NCBI GenBank assembly: GCA_039930045.1
Contig: JBDSQB010000007.1
Location: forward strand, 1-64,000
Length of the DNA stretch: 64,000 nt
Direction: 5' to 3'
Source of the DNA: Chthoniobacterales bacterium
GTDB lineage: Bacteria > Verrucomicrobiota > Verrucomicrobiia > Chthoniobacterales > DASVRZ01
In this document: piece by piece, positions 50,673-60,505 of the stretch
Numbering within the stretch: the first letter of the stretch is position 1
How the letters are laid out: each line of letters opens with the position of its first letter
Position numbers and translations under genes: made by a program
The notes under the pieces: generated by a model
Database searches by the model: none
What the model saw: only the letters and a program-made list of their open reading frames with translations
Told to the model about the DNA's origin: nothing

Positions 50673-51686
50673 ATGGAAGACGCCCTTAGGGAGATTCAAA
50701 CCGGTGCACTCAACGACATCGCCGCCGCTGCTGATTTGGCCGCGCTGGAAACCCTGCGTGTCGCCCTCATGGGACGCTCCGGGAGCGTTTCCGTGATCGG
50801 CGAGCAGATGAAAACGGTGCCGAAAGAGCAGCGTCCGGTCTTTGGGAAATTGCTCAACGACACGCGCAACGCCATATCATTGGCACTCGAATCGAAACAG
50901 GCCGAACTCAACGCTGCCCGCGACGCGCAGGCCGTCTCCAGCATCGACGTCACGCTGCCCGCGCAGTCGCACCCGCAGCCCGGCGCATTGCATCCGGTCA
51001 CGCAAATGCAGGACCGCGTCATCCAGATTTTTCGCCGGCTCGGTTTCGCCATGGCCGACGGCCCCGACATCGACGACGAGTGGCATTGCTTCGACGCGCT
51101 GAACACACCCGCCGACCACCCCGCGCGCAACGAGACCGACACCTATTATTTGCCCGATGGCCGATTGCTGCGGACACACACTTCGACCGTGCAGATTCGG
51201 ACCATGGAAAATCAGCCGCCGCCTGTGCGGGTGATTTGCCCCGGAGCCGCCTATCGGCGCGACGAGGTGGATGCGACCCACCTCAACCAGTTCAACCAGA
51301 TCGAAGGCCTCTACGTTGCGGAAAACGTCAGCCTCGCCGATCTCAAGGGCACGCTGGAATACTTCCTCCGCGAACTCCTCGGCGCGCAGACCGAGATTCG
51401 TTTTCGTCCGCATTTTTTCCCGTTCACCGAGCCCAGTTTCGAGGTAGACGCCAAGCTGCCCGGCACCAACAAATGGCTCGAACTCGCTGGCTGCGGCATG
51501 GTCGATCCGGCGGTTTTTGAGGCCATCAATCAACGCCGGGGCGACAACGCCTTCGACCCGGAACGCGTCTCCGGTTTCGCCTTTGGCTTCGGCATCGACC
51601 GCCTCACTATGATCCTCACCGGCACCACCGACATCCGCATGTTAGTAGAAAACGACCTGCGCTACCTCCAGCAATTCCGGTCATGA
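50673..51686 (+). CDS. pheS: Phenylalanyl-tRNA synthetase alpha subunit
   Basis: PheS forms the catalytic alpha2beta2 enzyme with PheT, charging tRNA-Phe. This 337-residue class II protein has a coiled-coil N-terminus and motif 2 (VICPGAAYRRDEVDATH). Motif 3-like GFAFGFGIDRLTMIL closes the core. HPQPGALHPVTQMQDRVIQI precedes the core as usual. It overlaps pheT by 4 bases. Confidence 0.97.
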   Translation: MEDALREIQTGALNDIAAAADLAALETLRVALMGRSGSVSVIGEQMKTVPKEQRPVFGKLLNDTRNAISLALESKQAELNAARDAQAVSSIDVTLPAQSHPQPGALHPVTQMQDRVIQIFRRLGFAMADGPDIDDEWHCFDALNTPADHPARNETDTYYLPDGRLLRTHTSTVQIRTMENQPPPVRVICPGAAYRRDEVDATHLNQFNQIEGLYVAENVSLADLKGTLEYFLRELLGAQTEIRFRPHFFPFTEPSFEVDAKLPGTNKWLELAGCGMVDPAVFEAINQRRGDNAFDPERVSGFAFGFGIDRLTMILTGTTDIRMLVENDLRYLQQFRS

Positions 51687-54022
51687 AAGTCTCACTCAAC
51701 TGGCTGCGGGAATTTCTCCCGCTGACAAAAACCAACGCCGAAATTTCCGACCTCCTCACCTTCGCCGGAGTGGAAGTCGAGGGCATCGAAACAAAAGGCG
51801 TCAACATCGCGAACGTCGTCGTTGCCCAAATCCAAAGATCCGAGCAACACCCAAACGCCGACCGCCTGAGCGTCTGCAAAGTCGATGACGGCAGCGGCGT
51901 CCCTCGTCAGATCGTTTGCGGCGCAAAAAACTATCAAGTCGGCGACAAAATCCCACTCGCACTTCCCGGTGCGATCCTGCCTGGAGATTTCAAAATCAAA
52001 GTCGGCAAACTGCGCGGCATCGAAAGCGAAGGCATGATGTGCTCCGCCAAGGAACTCGGCATTTCCGAAGAATCCGCAGGCCTGCTCATCCTCTCGCCCG
52101 ACGCTCCAATCGGAACTGAAATCGGGAAATTGTTTCCAGCAGACACGATCTTCGATTTGGAAATCACCCCGAATCGTGCCGACTTGCTCAGTCATCGTGG
52201 GATTGCACGCGAGTTAGGTGCGATTCTCGGGATTCCAATCGAACTTCCCTCAAAAAACGACGTCCCGTCGAATGCTCGCTTCCCAGTCAGAATCGAATCT
52301 AACTCCGCTCTCTTTTATAGCGGGCGCATGGTTAGAAACGTAACAGTCGGCCCGAGCCCAGAGTGGTTGGTTAACAAACTCCAATCCGTCGGCCTGCGCT
52401 CGATCAACAACGTCGTCGATGTCACCAACTTCGTGATGTTAGAAATGGGCCAGCCGCTCCATGCGTTTGACCTGGCCAAAGTGGATTGTGGCATTGTTGT
52501 CCGAAACGCCGCCGATGGTGAAAAATTCCTCGCCCTCGATGGCCGTGAATACACTCTAACTCCGCTGGACTTAGTCATCGCTGACGAATCAAAAGCGCTC
52601 GCCATCGCCGGAGTCATGGGTGGTCAGGACAGCGGCGTTTCCGCCTCCACAACGGATGTGCTGTTAGAAAGCGCCCTCTTTCGCTCTACTAACATCCGTC
52701 GCACTTCGCGCGTGCTCGGGCTCGCCAGCGACTCTTCGTATCGCTTCGAGCGCGGCGTCGATCCGGGCCAGCTTCTCGCCGCCTCGGCGCGTGCCTGCCA
52801 ATTACTAGAAGAGATTGCCGGTGGCCAGGCTGAACCTGTACTTTCCATGGCTGGCGAATTACCGCCGCTGGAATGGACTGTTAGTCTCCGCAACGACCGC
52901 TGCCGCCAATTGTTAGGAGCACCGATTTCTGACGAGCGCATTCAGCAAATTTTGAGCGGACTTGGATTGCAATCTGGCGTTGGCAACGAATGGAAAATCC
53001 CCTCGTTTCGCGCCGATCTCACTCGCGAAGTCGATCTTATCGAGGAAGTCGCGCGCGTCCAAGGCATCCAGAGCATCCCGGGAAAATCAGGCGGATTCGC
53101 TGCTCCGATTTCCGACGTGGATCGTCTCTATGATTTCCAGATGGGTCTCAAGCGCGCTTTGGCTACTCGTGGCTTTTCCGAGGCACGCACGTTATCGCTG
53201 CGTCCGGCGAATGAAACGGCGCTCCGAACTGAGGCAGCGCTGAGAGTGCGTAATCCGCTGACGGAAGACCAGACGTGGTTTCGCGAGAGTCTCGTCGCTG
53301 GATTGCTAACCGTCGCCGAGTTCAATCAGCGCATGGGTGCGAGTTCCATCCGACTCGTTGAGACGGGTCGCGTCTTCAAAAAAACTGCGTCGAGTTCCAT
53401 CGAAATCTTCACGCTGGGTTTGTTAGTTACAGGTCAGGACACGCAGAGCGACTGGCGCAAAACATCGCAGCCGCTCGATTTCTTCGCTTTGAAAGCCGAT
53501 GTTAGCAGCCTGGTTGCGGCTCCGCTGGAGTTCGTCGCAGCCACCCATCCGGCAGCCGTTCTCGCCGCAGACATTTCCATCGCCGGAAAAAAAATCGGCT
53601 GGATCGGACAGCTTCAACCCGCACTCGTTCGCGACTCCGGTGTGAAGACTCCCGTTTACGTGGCGGAGATCGATCTGGCCGCATTGTTAGGAGCGTTGCC
53701 CGCGACGCGGCTATTTTCTGCGTTGCCAAAATATCCGGCAGTCACGCGCGACATTGCGATGTTAGCTCCGCTGACGCTGACGCATTCCGAAGTCGAAGCC
53801 GCATTGCTCGGGGCCAACGATCCGTTGCTTCGCGATGTCGCCATTTTCGATCTCTTCACCGACTCGACTGGAGCCAAAATTCCGGCGGATAAAAAGTCGC
53901 TCGCCTACTCGCTCACCTACCGCGCCGACGACCGCACCCTCACCCAGGACGAAGTCAATACCGCCCACGCCCGGCTGAAAAATCGGCTGGTGGAATCGTG
54001 CGGCGTCACGCTGCGGGAATAG
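51683..54022 (+). CDS. pheT: Phenylalanyl-tRNA synthetase beta subunit
   Basis: This 779-residue protein has the PheT domain order: an N-terminal tRNA-binding (EMAP-type) domain (QIQRSEQHPNADRLSVCKVD), B3/B4 editing domain (GLRSINNVVDVTNFVMLEMG), B5 domains, a catalytic-like core, and a C-terminal anticodon-binding FDX-ACB domain (PKYPAVTRDIAMLAPLTLTH). The 3' end overlaps the convergent MBL-fold gene by 17 bases. The gene contains 14 of the 15 GTTAG/CTAAC words of its dense patch. Confidence 0.97.
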   Translation: MKVSLNWLREFLPLTKTNAEISDLLTFAGVEVEGIETKGVNIANVVVAQIQRSEQHPNADRLSVCKVDDGSGVPRQIVCGAKNYQVGDKIPLALPGAILPGDFKIKVGKLRGIESEGMMCSAKELGISEESAGLLILSPDAPIGTEIGKLFPADTIFDLEITPNRADLLSHRGIARELGAILGIPIELPSKNDVPSNARFPVRIESNSALFYSGRMVRNVTVGPSPEWLVNKLQSVGLRSINNVVDVTNFVMLEMGQPLHAFDLAKVDCGIVVRNAADGEKFLALDGREYTLTPLDLVIADESKALAIAGVMGGQDSGVSASTTDVLLESALFRSTNIRRTSRVLGLASDSSYRFERGVDPGQLLAASARACQLLEEIAGGQAEPVLSMAGELPPLEWTVSLRNDRCRQLLGAPISDERIQQILSGLGLQSGVGNEWKIPSFRADLTREVDLIEEVARVQGIQSIPGKSGGFAAPISDVDRLYDFQMGLKRALATRGFSEARTLSLRPANETALRTEAALRVRNPLTEDQTWFRESLVAGLLTVAEFNQRMGASSIRLVETGRVFKKTASSSIEIFTLGLLVTGQDTQSDWRKTSQPLDFFALKADVSSLVAAPLEFVAATHPAAVLAADISIAGKKIGWIGQLQPALVRDSGVKTPVYVAEIDLAALLGALPATRLFSALPKYPAVTRDIAMLAPLTLTHSEVEAALLGANDPLLRDVAIFDLFTDSTGAKIPADKKSLAYSLTYRADDRTLTQDEVNTAHARLKNRLVESCGVTLRE

Positions 54023-54884
54023 GCACGACAAACGTCTCGCCGACATCGACGGACAGGAGGCGCTCGGGCTCGCTGGCAAAGGCGGCTCGGATGCGGTGGG
54101 CCGGTTCGTCCATCCGCTCGGAACTGAGTTTGAAGGTTTGGTGGTGGACGGGGACGAAGTGTTTCGCGCCCGCAGCCTCAGCCATGGCGTGAGCCTGCTC
54201 GGGATTGCAATGCGCCCGAATCCACGGGTCGTAAGCGCCGATGGGCATGAGGATGAGATCGATATTTTGGCCATTGGCACCGAGGTGGCGGAAGGCGTCG
54301 GTCATCGCAGTGTCGCCGGAGTAAAAGACGCGGCGGCCGGATTTCTCCAACACATAGCCGTTGTAGCCGCGATGCTCGTCGCGCAACATCCGCGCTCCCC
54401 AATGTTTCACCTCGATGCCGGTGATGGCGATGGAACCCGACTGTAACTTGAGCGTGAGGGTTTGGTTCCAATGCAACTCGTGGACGTGGTGGAAACGGCG
54501 CAGGAGATCGGACGTGTGACGGGCGGTGACGATCTGCGTGTCGCGCGGAAAGTGCCGCAAACTGGAGAGATCGAAGTGGTCGAAATGCGCGTGGCTGAGG
54601 ACGATGAGATCGATCTTGGGGAGTTCGCGAATGGAGAGAGCAGGGCGCAAATAGCGTTTCGGACCGAGAACGAACGGGCTCCAGCCGGGTCCGGCTCGCA
54701 TGGAAAAAACCGGGTCGGTAAGCACCCAGGAGCCGAGGAAATTCAGCAAAACGGTGGAGTGGCCGAGGCAGGCACCGGTGATTTTCTCATTCGACCACGA
54801 CGCCGGCGTGGGACGATGCGGCGCGGGTGGAACGGAGCGAAAACTGTCGAGAAAAAGCTGGCGAAGAATGCGGGTGCGGGCCAT
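54006..54884 (-). CDS. MBL-fold metallo-hydrolase (UlaG/NAPE-PLD-like)
   Basis: This 292-residue protein carries the metallo-beta-lactamase zinc motif LSHAHFDHFDLSSLR (HxHxDH). It also has the ACLGHSTVLLNFLGSWVLTDP phrase and later FYSGDTAMTDAF and FVPVHHQTF. These match the UlaG/YfnB-like and N-acyl-phosphatidylethanolamine phospholipase D-like branch. It has no signal peptide. The substrate cannot be assigned. It converges on pheT with overlapping 3' ends. Confidence 0.88.
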   Translation of the reverse strand: MARTRILRQLFLDSFRSVPPAPHRPTPASWSNEKITGACLGHSTVLLNFLGSWVLTDPVFSMRAGPGWSPFVLGPKRYLRPALSIRELPKIDLIVLSHAHFDHFDLSSLRHFPRDTQIVTARHTSDLLRRFHHVHELHWNQTLTLKLQSGSIAITGIEVKHWGARMLRDEHRGYNGYVLEKSGRRVFYSGDTAMTDAFRHLGANGQNIDLILMPIGAYDPWIRAHCNPEQAHAMAEAAGAKHFVPVHHQTFKLSSERMDEPAHRIRAAFASEPERLLSVDVGETFVVPIPAA

Positions 54885-54905
54885 GGGCGGCGCAACCTAG
54901 CACAC

Positions 54906-56750
54906 TTACTCGGGCAAAATGAGCGCGGCCTGGCGGTCGATGCCGGCGCGGGCATAATCGCTGCCGGGGTAGAGGCTTTGCGCCTTGAGATACCACGAAA
55001 GACTGGAGCCGGGCTGGTTTTGTTTCTCGAGCTGCTCAGCGGTGCGGAGGGTTTTCACGAAGTCCGAGGCCTCGGTGGTGAGGTTGGCGCGGACTTGGTT
55101 GAGTTTATTGTCATTGGGATATTTCTGGTAAACCTGCTCGACGTTTTCCCAGGCTCCAGCGTAGTCGCCGCGCTTCTCGATTTCCTCGGCCCTCATGAGT
55201 GCGCCCTCGATGGTTTGCATGGCGTCGAGCACTTCCTGGAGCTGTTTCTGACGCTCCGGATAGAGCGCGGCGGCGGCGATGAAGCGGACGCGGTCGTCGT
55301 AAATCCGGCGATATTCCTTGCGGCCAAGGAGTTCGTCGAGGAGGTCGAGCGCCTCGAGTTGCACGTCGGCCTGTTTGAAGATGATCCCGGAAACCTCGGC
55401 GAGCGCAGGGTTGCGCGGCCAAAGCTCGGTCGCCTCCTTGAGCTCCGACTCCAGCGTCACGCGATCACCGCTCGCGGCGGCGTTTTTGGCCTTGGCGAGA
55501 TGCATTCCGGCGACGGTCTTGGCGGTCTGGATGGCAGCCATCGGCTTCGAGGAATCGAAGTCGTGCGCCATCGTTTCGAGATCCTTCACAAGCTTTTCGG
55601 CCAGCGCGTAATCCTTCACATCGAGCGCGGAGACGAGCTGATAACTCGACTGGCTAAACTTCAGCGCCTGCCGTTTTTTATCGCGGGAAAGCGTGCGGAA
55701 CTCCGGCATGTACTCGCCGACGATAAAGCCCTCGCCGAGACGTTTGGTGGCGCTTTCCAGCTCGTCTTTCGTCAGAAGAAATTCATACGCCTGAATGCTT
55801 TCCCGGCAGTCGCGGATCGCTTCGTTGGCCATGCTATCGAGCGTGCCCACCGTCGGCGGCATCCCGGTCGTTTTGGAGAATAGATTCTTGGCGTCTTTGC
55901 CCATTCGCATCGTCGTGTCGCCATCGCGGAAAACATTGCGATAAAACCGCGTCGCAATCAGGACATGCTGATACCGCCGCTGAAAAAACAACTGAGCGCA
56001 GAGCGATTGCATCTCGATCTTCGCCTGCAACGCCGACAATTCCTTCTTGGCCTGATTCGCCAGCACGAGCGCCTTGATCTCGGCGAGCCGCGTCACATAC
56101 GGCTGCATCCGCGTATCGCGTTTCATGTCCTGATTTTTTTTGTAAACCTCCTGGGTCGCGGCATTGGCGCTGGTCGGCGGCGCATCGGTGAGGGCCATCT
56201 GGGAAGCCATGCCGGCGTTCCATTCCACGGCTTTTTGCTCCGTCAGCAGGGCATCATTGGCCTGTTGCAGACGCTGGCGCTCATTTTGCGCGCTCCAAGC
56301 TGAATAAACTGCGTCCGCTATCGAGTCGCAAAGCCGCGCGTCGGTGTCGAAGGCACTCGCTTGCGGCAGCAAACGAAACGCCTCATCCAGACTCTGCGGA
56401 TTGACTTTGGACGGGGCGAGCTTGTCGAGGATGGAGGCCAGAATCGCCTGATATTTCTTGTCCGCCTCCGTGGTTTCCTCCGGGGCATTGAGATATTTCT
56501 CGAAGCGGGCGTTGAAGAGCCGGTTGTCGTTGATGTTCCACGACTTCCCATTCCATGAAAAAACCTCCGTGTGCGGATCGAAGCTGGGGATGTCGCCGTT
56601 GCCTTTCGGAGCGCTGCTCGCTCCGCCGGAAGCCGGGGCGGATTGTGCGGCAGGCGCAGGCTGGGCCGGCGGAGCCTCCAAGGGAGCCTGAGCGAAAACG
56701 ACCGCCATCAGCATCCAACTCGAACCTAGAAAAACGGGGGCGACTTTCAT
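54906..56750 (-). CDS. Exported helical/TPR-like protein of unknown function
   Basis: This 614-residue protein has an N-terminal signal-like segment (FLGSSWMLMAVVFAQAP), a Pro/Ala-rich linker to about residue 50, then long amphipathic helices. The C-terminal part (ALMRAEEIEKRGDYAGAWEN, then VEQVYQKYPNDNKLNQ) looks like TPR repeats. I do not recognise the family. It overlaps the 131-residue OB-like protein gene by 4 bases and belongs to the unit after shc and hpnH. Confidence 0.7.
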   Translation of the reverse strand: MKVAPVFLGSSWMLMAVVFAQAPLEAPPAQPAPAAQSAPASGGASSAPKGNGDIPSFDPHTEVFSWNGKSWNINDNRLFNARFEKYLNAPEETTEADKKYQAILASILDKLAPSKVNPQSLDEAFRLLPQASAFDTDARLCDSIADAVYSAWSAQNERQRLQQANDALLTEQKAVEWNAGMASQMALTDAPPTSANAATQEVYKKNQDMKRDTRMQPYVTRLAEIKALVLANQAKKELSALQAKIEMQSLCAQLFFQRRYQHVLIATRFYRNVFRDGDTTMRMGKDAKNLFSKTTGMPPTVGTLDSMANEAIRDCRESIQAYEFLLTKDELESATKRLGEGFIVGEYMPEFRTLSRDKKRQALKFSQSSYQLVSALDVKDYALAEKLVKDLETMAHDFDSSKPMAAIQTAKTVAGMHLAKAKNAAASGDRVTLESELKEATELWPRNPALAEVSGIIFKQADVQLEALDLLDELLGRKEYRRIYDDRVRFIAAAALYPERQKQLQEVLDAMQTIEGALMRAEEIEKRGDYAGAWENVEQVYQKYPNDNKLNQVRANLTTEASDFVKTLRTAEQLEKQNQPGSSLSWYLKAQSLYPGSDYARAGIDRQAALILPE

Positions 56751-57142
56751 ACTTTTCGGAGTTCGTCCACGTGCAGAATGCCGTTTTCATCGACGGTCAA
56801 TCGAATGGCAAAGGTCTGCCCGCGCTGGATGTTCATGCTGTTCAGCGACTGCGGCACGAGCACCGGCAGCACACTTTTATTGGCATCGTCCACATCGATG
56901 GAAAAGAGCCGCCCGGAGCGGTTGCCGCGAATGAAATTGCGGATCGTGCCCGTTACGCGATAAGTGTTGCCGCGCAGACTATTGGCATTTTCGAGATAGA
57001 GCTGCGTGTCGAGGATCGCTGTCGTGCGATACGGGTCCTGCACATTGCGGAAAAGGGTGAGACCGCCGGCGATGGCGAGCACCACCAGCAAGACGCTGGC
57101 GGCGATCCAGCCGGGATGAATTTTAGAACTGGCTCTGCGTGA
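56747..57142 (-). CDS. Small membrane-anchored protein, possible OB-fold
   Basis: Start 57142 (MSRRASSKIHPGW) gives 131 residues with one N-terminal membrane helix (IAASVLLVVLAIAGGLTLF). The rest is beta-rich (NTYRVTGTIRNFI, RLFSIDVDD, FAIRLTVDENGILHVDEL) and looks like a small OB-type barrel. Its family is not recognised. It lies 55 bases after shc and overlaps the next gene by 4 bases, so a role in envelope or hopanoid biology is possible but unproven. Confidence 0.65.
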   Translation of the reverse strand, partial: SRRASSKIHPGWIAASVLLVVLAIAGGLTLFRNVQDPYRTTAILDTQLYLENANSLRGNTYRVTGTIRNFIRGNRSGRLFSIDVDDANKSVLPVLVPQSLNSMNIQRGQTFAIRLTVDENGILHVDELRKV

Positions 57143-57197
57143 CATGAGGGGATGAAACCAAAGTAGCCAACGTGGCACCGGGTGGCAATCCGGTTGT

Positions 57198-59117
57198 TCA
57201 GACTAAAATGCGCCGCACTTCGGCCAGCGCAAGCAGCGGCCAGTTGATGCGGTAGGAATCGTAGCGCAGGTAGAAGACGCCGGGGAAACCGGTGCCGGTG
57301 GTGTCGGGTTCGTGCCAGTCGCCGGCGGGTTGCTGGGTTCGGAGGAGCCAGTGCGCGCCGCGCAGGATGCGGGAACGGTCGGGCTCGTGGGCGGCGCAGA
57401 GTCCCATTAGCGCCCAAGCGGTTTGTGAGGCGGTGCCGGTGCCTTTGCCGCGCGTGGTGGGATCGAGATAGGACGCCGCCGTTTCTCCCCAACTCCCGTC
57501 TTCGTTCTGGCAACTCTCCAGCCAGTCGCGCGCACGGACAAGCCACGGTTCGCGCATGTCGTGGCCAAAGGCGGCCAAACCGCGGAGGACTTGCCACGTG
57601 CCGTAAATGTAGTTCACGCCCCAGCGTCCATACCACGAGCCATCGGCCTCCTGCGTGCGGCGCAGATAGGCAATGGCCTTTTTGATCCGGGTTCCATCCG
57701 TATCAGGGCAATGTCCTAACACTTCCAGGACTCGTGCCGTGAGGTCGCTGCACTCGGGGTCGATGATGGAGTTGTGATCCGCAAACGGCACTTCCTCCAG
57801 CCAGCGATCGGTAACATCGCGATCAAAGGCCGCCCAGCCGCCATTGCGACATTGAAAAGCCAGTAACCAATCCATCGCGCGAGCCGTGAGCGGAGTTCCA
57901 TCCCATTCTGGGAAACGGGCGAGTGCTAACAACACCATCGCGGTGTCGTCGGTGTCGGGATAGTAGATGTTAGAAAACTCAAAGGCCCAGCCTGCGGACT
58001 CAATGTTAGGAATGCGCTTCGCCCAATCGCCCGCGAATCTAACCTCGCGAGAAACTAACCAATTCACAGCGCGAGTTAGACGCGGATCATTCTCCGAAAT
58101 GCCCGATTCGCGCAAGGCGATGAGATTGATCGCAGTGTCCCAAACTGGCGAGAGACACGGCTGGATGCGGAAGTTGTTAGGTTCGTCGATGAAGAGTCCG
58201 CGCATGTCGGCGTCGGCTTTGCGGGCGAGGGGATGATCGCGTTCGTAGCCGAGACATTGCAGGGCGATCATCGAGTTCAGCATCGCTGGGAAAATCGCGC
58301 CGAGTCCGTCGGAACCTTCGCCCATGCGCTCGATCATCCAGTTTTTGGCACGAGTTAGGGCGGACTCACGCCAGGGTGGCGGGGGCAGTTTTTCGGTGAG
58401 CTTGAGTGCGCGATTCCAGAAGAGAAAAAAGTTGCGCCAGGCGAGGAGCTTGCGGTCGCGCGGGAGTGAGAGATCGGTGTTTTCGTGGCCGACCGGATAC
58501 AACTCGTGCAGTTGCAAGTGCGCCGGAAGATTTCTCACGGGCTTGAAATGATTGATGATGGCCAGCGGCACTAACATCGTGCGGCTCCAGGCGGAGACCT
58601 TGTGCAGGTTGAAGAAAAACCAGTCGGGAAAAAGCATGATCTCCAGCGGAATGGCTGGGAGATATTCCCACGGGAATTGTCCCAGCAAGGCGAGGTAGAG
58701 CTTGCTGTAAGTATTCATCGCCGGGATGCCGCCGAGCCGCAAAATCTGATTGCGCGCCTCGGTCATCCACAGCGCATCAGGCGAATCGCCTGCCAGCTTG
58801 AGTGCATAGTAAGCCTTGATCGTCGCGTTGATTTCCGGCGGACCGCCGTGATAGATATTCCAGCCGCCACCCTCGAGAGCGCGACTCCTAACATGGTCCG
58901 CGCACTTCGTTTGCAAGTCGAGTTCCATTCGATTCGACCAATGCAGATAGAGAATCCAGTCAGCGCAAAGCGTGGCATCGACGGCCAGTTCGTGAATCCA
59001 ATAACCCTCGGGTTGCAGTCGAGTTAGAAGGTAATCTTGCGCGGCGGCAATGGCCTCATCAATCGGGAAAAGACTGGCAGGTTCGTTGTTAGCAGCCTGC
59101 CGCCCGGCGGCGTTCAT
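57198..59117 (-). CDS. shc: Squalene-hopene cyclase
   Basis: This 639-residue terpene cyclase converts squalene to hopene on the inner membrane. The catalytic acid motif is in YYPDTDDTAMVLL (DxDD). QW repeats are visible (for example CRNGGWAAFDRDV, QEADGSWYGRWGVNYIYGTW, QNEDGSWGET). Start 59117 is chosen because it overlaps the hpnH stop (ATGA); an upstream ATG at 59156 would overlap by 43 bases. It is coupled to hpnH. Substrate supply comes from the MEP route that ispG belongs to. Confidence 0.96.
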   Translation of the reverse strand: MNAAGRQAANNEPASLFPIDEAIAAAQDYLLTRLQPEGYWIHELAVDATLCADWILYLHWSNRMELDLQTKCADHVRSRALEGGGWNIYHGGPPEINATIKAYYALKLAGDSPDALWMTEARNQILRLGGIPAMNTYSKLYLALLGQFPWEYLPAIPLEIMLFPDWFFFNLHKVSAWSRTMLVPLAIINHFKPVRNLPAHLQLHELYPVGHENTDLSLPRDRKLLAWRNFFLFWNRALKLTEKLPPPPWRESALTRAKNWMIERMGEGSDGLGAIFPAMLNSMIALQCLGYERDHPLARKADADMRGLFIDEPNNFRIQPCLSPVWDTAINLIALRESGISENDPRLTRAVNWLVSREVRFAGDWAKRIPNIESAGWAFEFSNIYYPDTDDTAMVLLALARFPEWDGTPLTARAMDWLLAFQCRNGGWAAFDRDVTDRWLEEVPFADHNSIIDPECSDLTARVLEVLGHCPDTDGTRIKKAIAYLRRTQEADGSWYGRWGVNYIYGTWQVLRGLAAFGHDMREPWLVRARDWLESCQNEDGSWGETAASYLDPTTRGKGTGTASQTAWALMGLCAAHEPDRSRILRGAHWLLRTQQPAGDWHEPDTTGTGFPGVFYLRYDSYRINWPLLALAEVRRILV

Positions 59118-60367
59118 GGATGCGGCAGCAGAGTCGGTTGCGAGACGGGTTTCCACGGATTCACCTCGCGCGGAATTGGATTAGGCTTCGCGCCGAAGTT
59201 GAATTTGATGTTCTTCCAGTTGTCGCCGGGTTGAGAGTCGATGCCTAAAGTGGCGGAAGGTTCGTAGCCGCAATGCATCATGCAATTCTCGCAGCGCGGA
59301 TCGCGGGCCTGACCATCGACCACTCCGTATTTTTCCCACTGAACTTTGTCGAGCAATTCCTGATAGCTAGGATAGTGGCCGTCGGTCATCAGATAACATG
59401 GCGCTTTCCAGCCACGAATGTTGCGCGTGGGGATGGCCCAGGCCGAGCAGCGCAACTGGCGTTTGCCGCTGAGAAACTCGAAGTAAATGGGAGTTCCCAG
59501 CAAATTATACTCCCGCGCCCAGCGTTCGATGTTCTGGAATTTCTCGATGGTTAGCTTGCGAGTAAGAAAGAAATCCTCGGGGGCGAGTCCGAGTCGTTTC
59601 TGCATGTCCTTCTTCGCCGCGTCGTATTCATAGCCGGGGCTGATGGTGTGTCCATCGACGCCCAGCGTGGCTAGAAACGCAAACAAATCCTCGATCTCGG
59701 TCATGTTAGTTTCTTGATAGACGGTTGTGTTAGTAGCGACTTGATAACCTAACAATTTCGCCATGCGAATCGCGGCGATGCATTCCTTGAAAACACCTTC
59801 GCGTTCCACGATGATGTCGTGCGTGGCTTCCAATCCATCGAGATGGACATTCCAATAGAGCCAGCCGCTCGGGGCGATGGTGGGCGAGTTGAATTTTTTC
59901 GGTCCGAGTCGAATGGAAGTCGCCTCGTCGTCGCTGATGAGTTGCGAGGTGAGGAGTTCCGCGATGCGCTGGTTCACCCAATCGGGGCGGCGAACGAATT
60001 CAGCCGCGAGCCACTGGCGCATTTTCTTCCGCATGAAGACGCCGTTCGTGCAGATGTAAACGATCCGGTTCTGTTCGCGCAATCCTGCGACCAGCTGCTC
60101 GATCTCGGGGTAAATCAGCGGTTCGCCGCCGCAGATGGAGATCATCGGCGCGTCGCATTCCGCCGCTGCGGCGAGGCAGTCGGCCAGCGGCATGACGTCT
60201 TTCATCGACGTGGAATATTCGCGAATGCGCCCGCAGCCGGTGCAGGAAAGGTTGCAGGTGTGGAGCGGCTCGAGCTGGAGCACGGTGGCGAACTTCGGAG
60301 TTTTGCGAAGCTTGTGCCGGACAATGTGGGAAGCGAATTTAAGAGTCAGCGGCAGAGGAAATCTCAT
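59114..60367 (-). CDS. hpnH: Hopanoid biosynthesis radical SAM protein HpnH
   Basis: HpnH joins adenosine to diploptene, giving adenosylhopane, the first step to extended hopanoids. The radical-SAM cluster motif is LHTCNLSCTGCGRIRE (CxxxCxxC). SICGGEPLIYPEIEQL and the C-terminal RCENCMMHCGYEPSATLG match the family. At 417 residues it is slightly longer than typical. It is translated immediately before shc, so hopane skeleton formation and side-chain addition are linked. Confidence 0.95.
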   Translation of the reverse strand: MRFPLPLTLKFASHIVRHKLRKTPKFATVLQLEPLHTCNLSCTGCGRIREYSTSMKDVMPLADCLAAAAECDAPMISICGGEPLIYPEIEQLVAGLREQNRIVYICTNGVFMRKKMRQWLAAEFVRRPDWVNQRIAELLTSQLISDDEATSIRLGPKKFNSPTIAPSGWLYWNVHLDGLEATHDIIVEREGVFKECIAAIRMAKLLGYQVATNTTVYQETNMTEIEDLFAFLATLGVDGHTISPGYEYDAAKKDMQKRLGLAPEDFFLTRKLTIEKFQNIERWAREYNLLGTPIYFEFLSGKRQLRCSAWAIPTRNIRGWKAPCYLMTDGHYPSYQELLDKVQWEKYGVVDGQARDPRCENCMMHCGYEPSATLGIDSQPGDNWKNIKFNFGAKPNPIPREVNPWKPVSQPTLLPHP

Positions 60368-60505
60368 GGGTTACGATTGTGCAAACGGTATGGGGGAGGT
60401 CAGAGGTGTCAACGGCGAAAGTGGATGCGTTGCAGACAGTTACCTAGAATTTATCCCGCTGGATCATGTCGTAAAAGAGGCCGGACGCGACGCGATTTCC
60501 AGGAT

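Noticed and set aside
54462-55883. Plus-strand open frame (473 codons) across the MBL-fold and TPR-like genes
   Set aside because: It crosses two minus-strand genes and has no signal or domain pattern.
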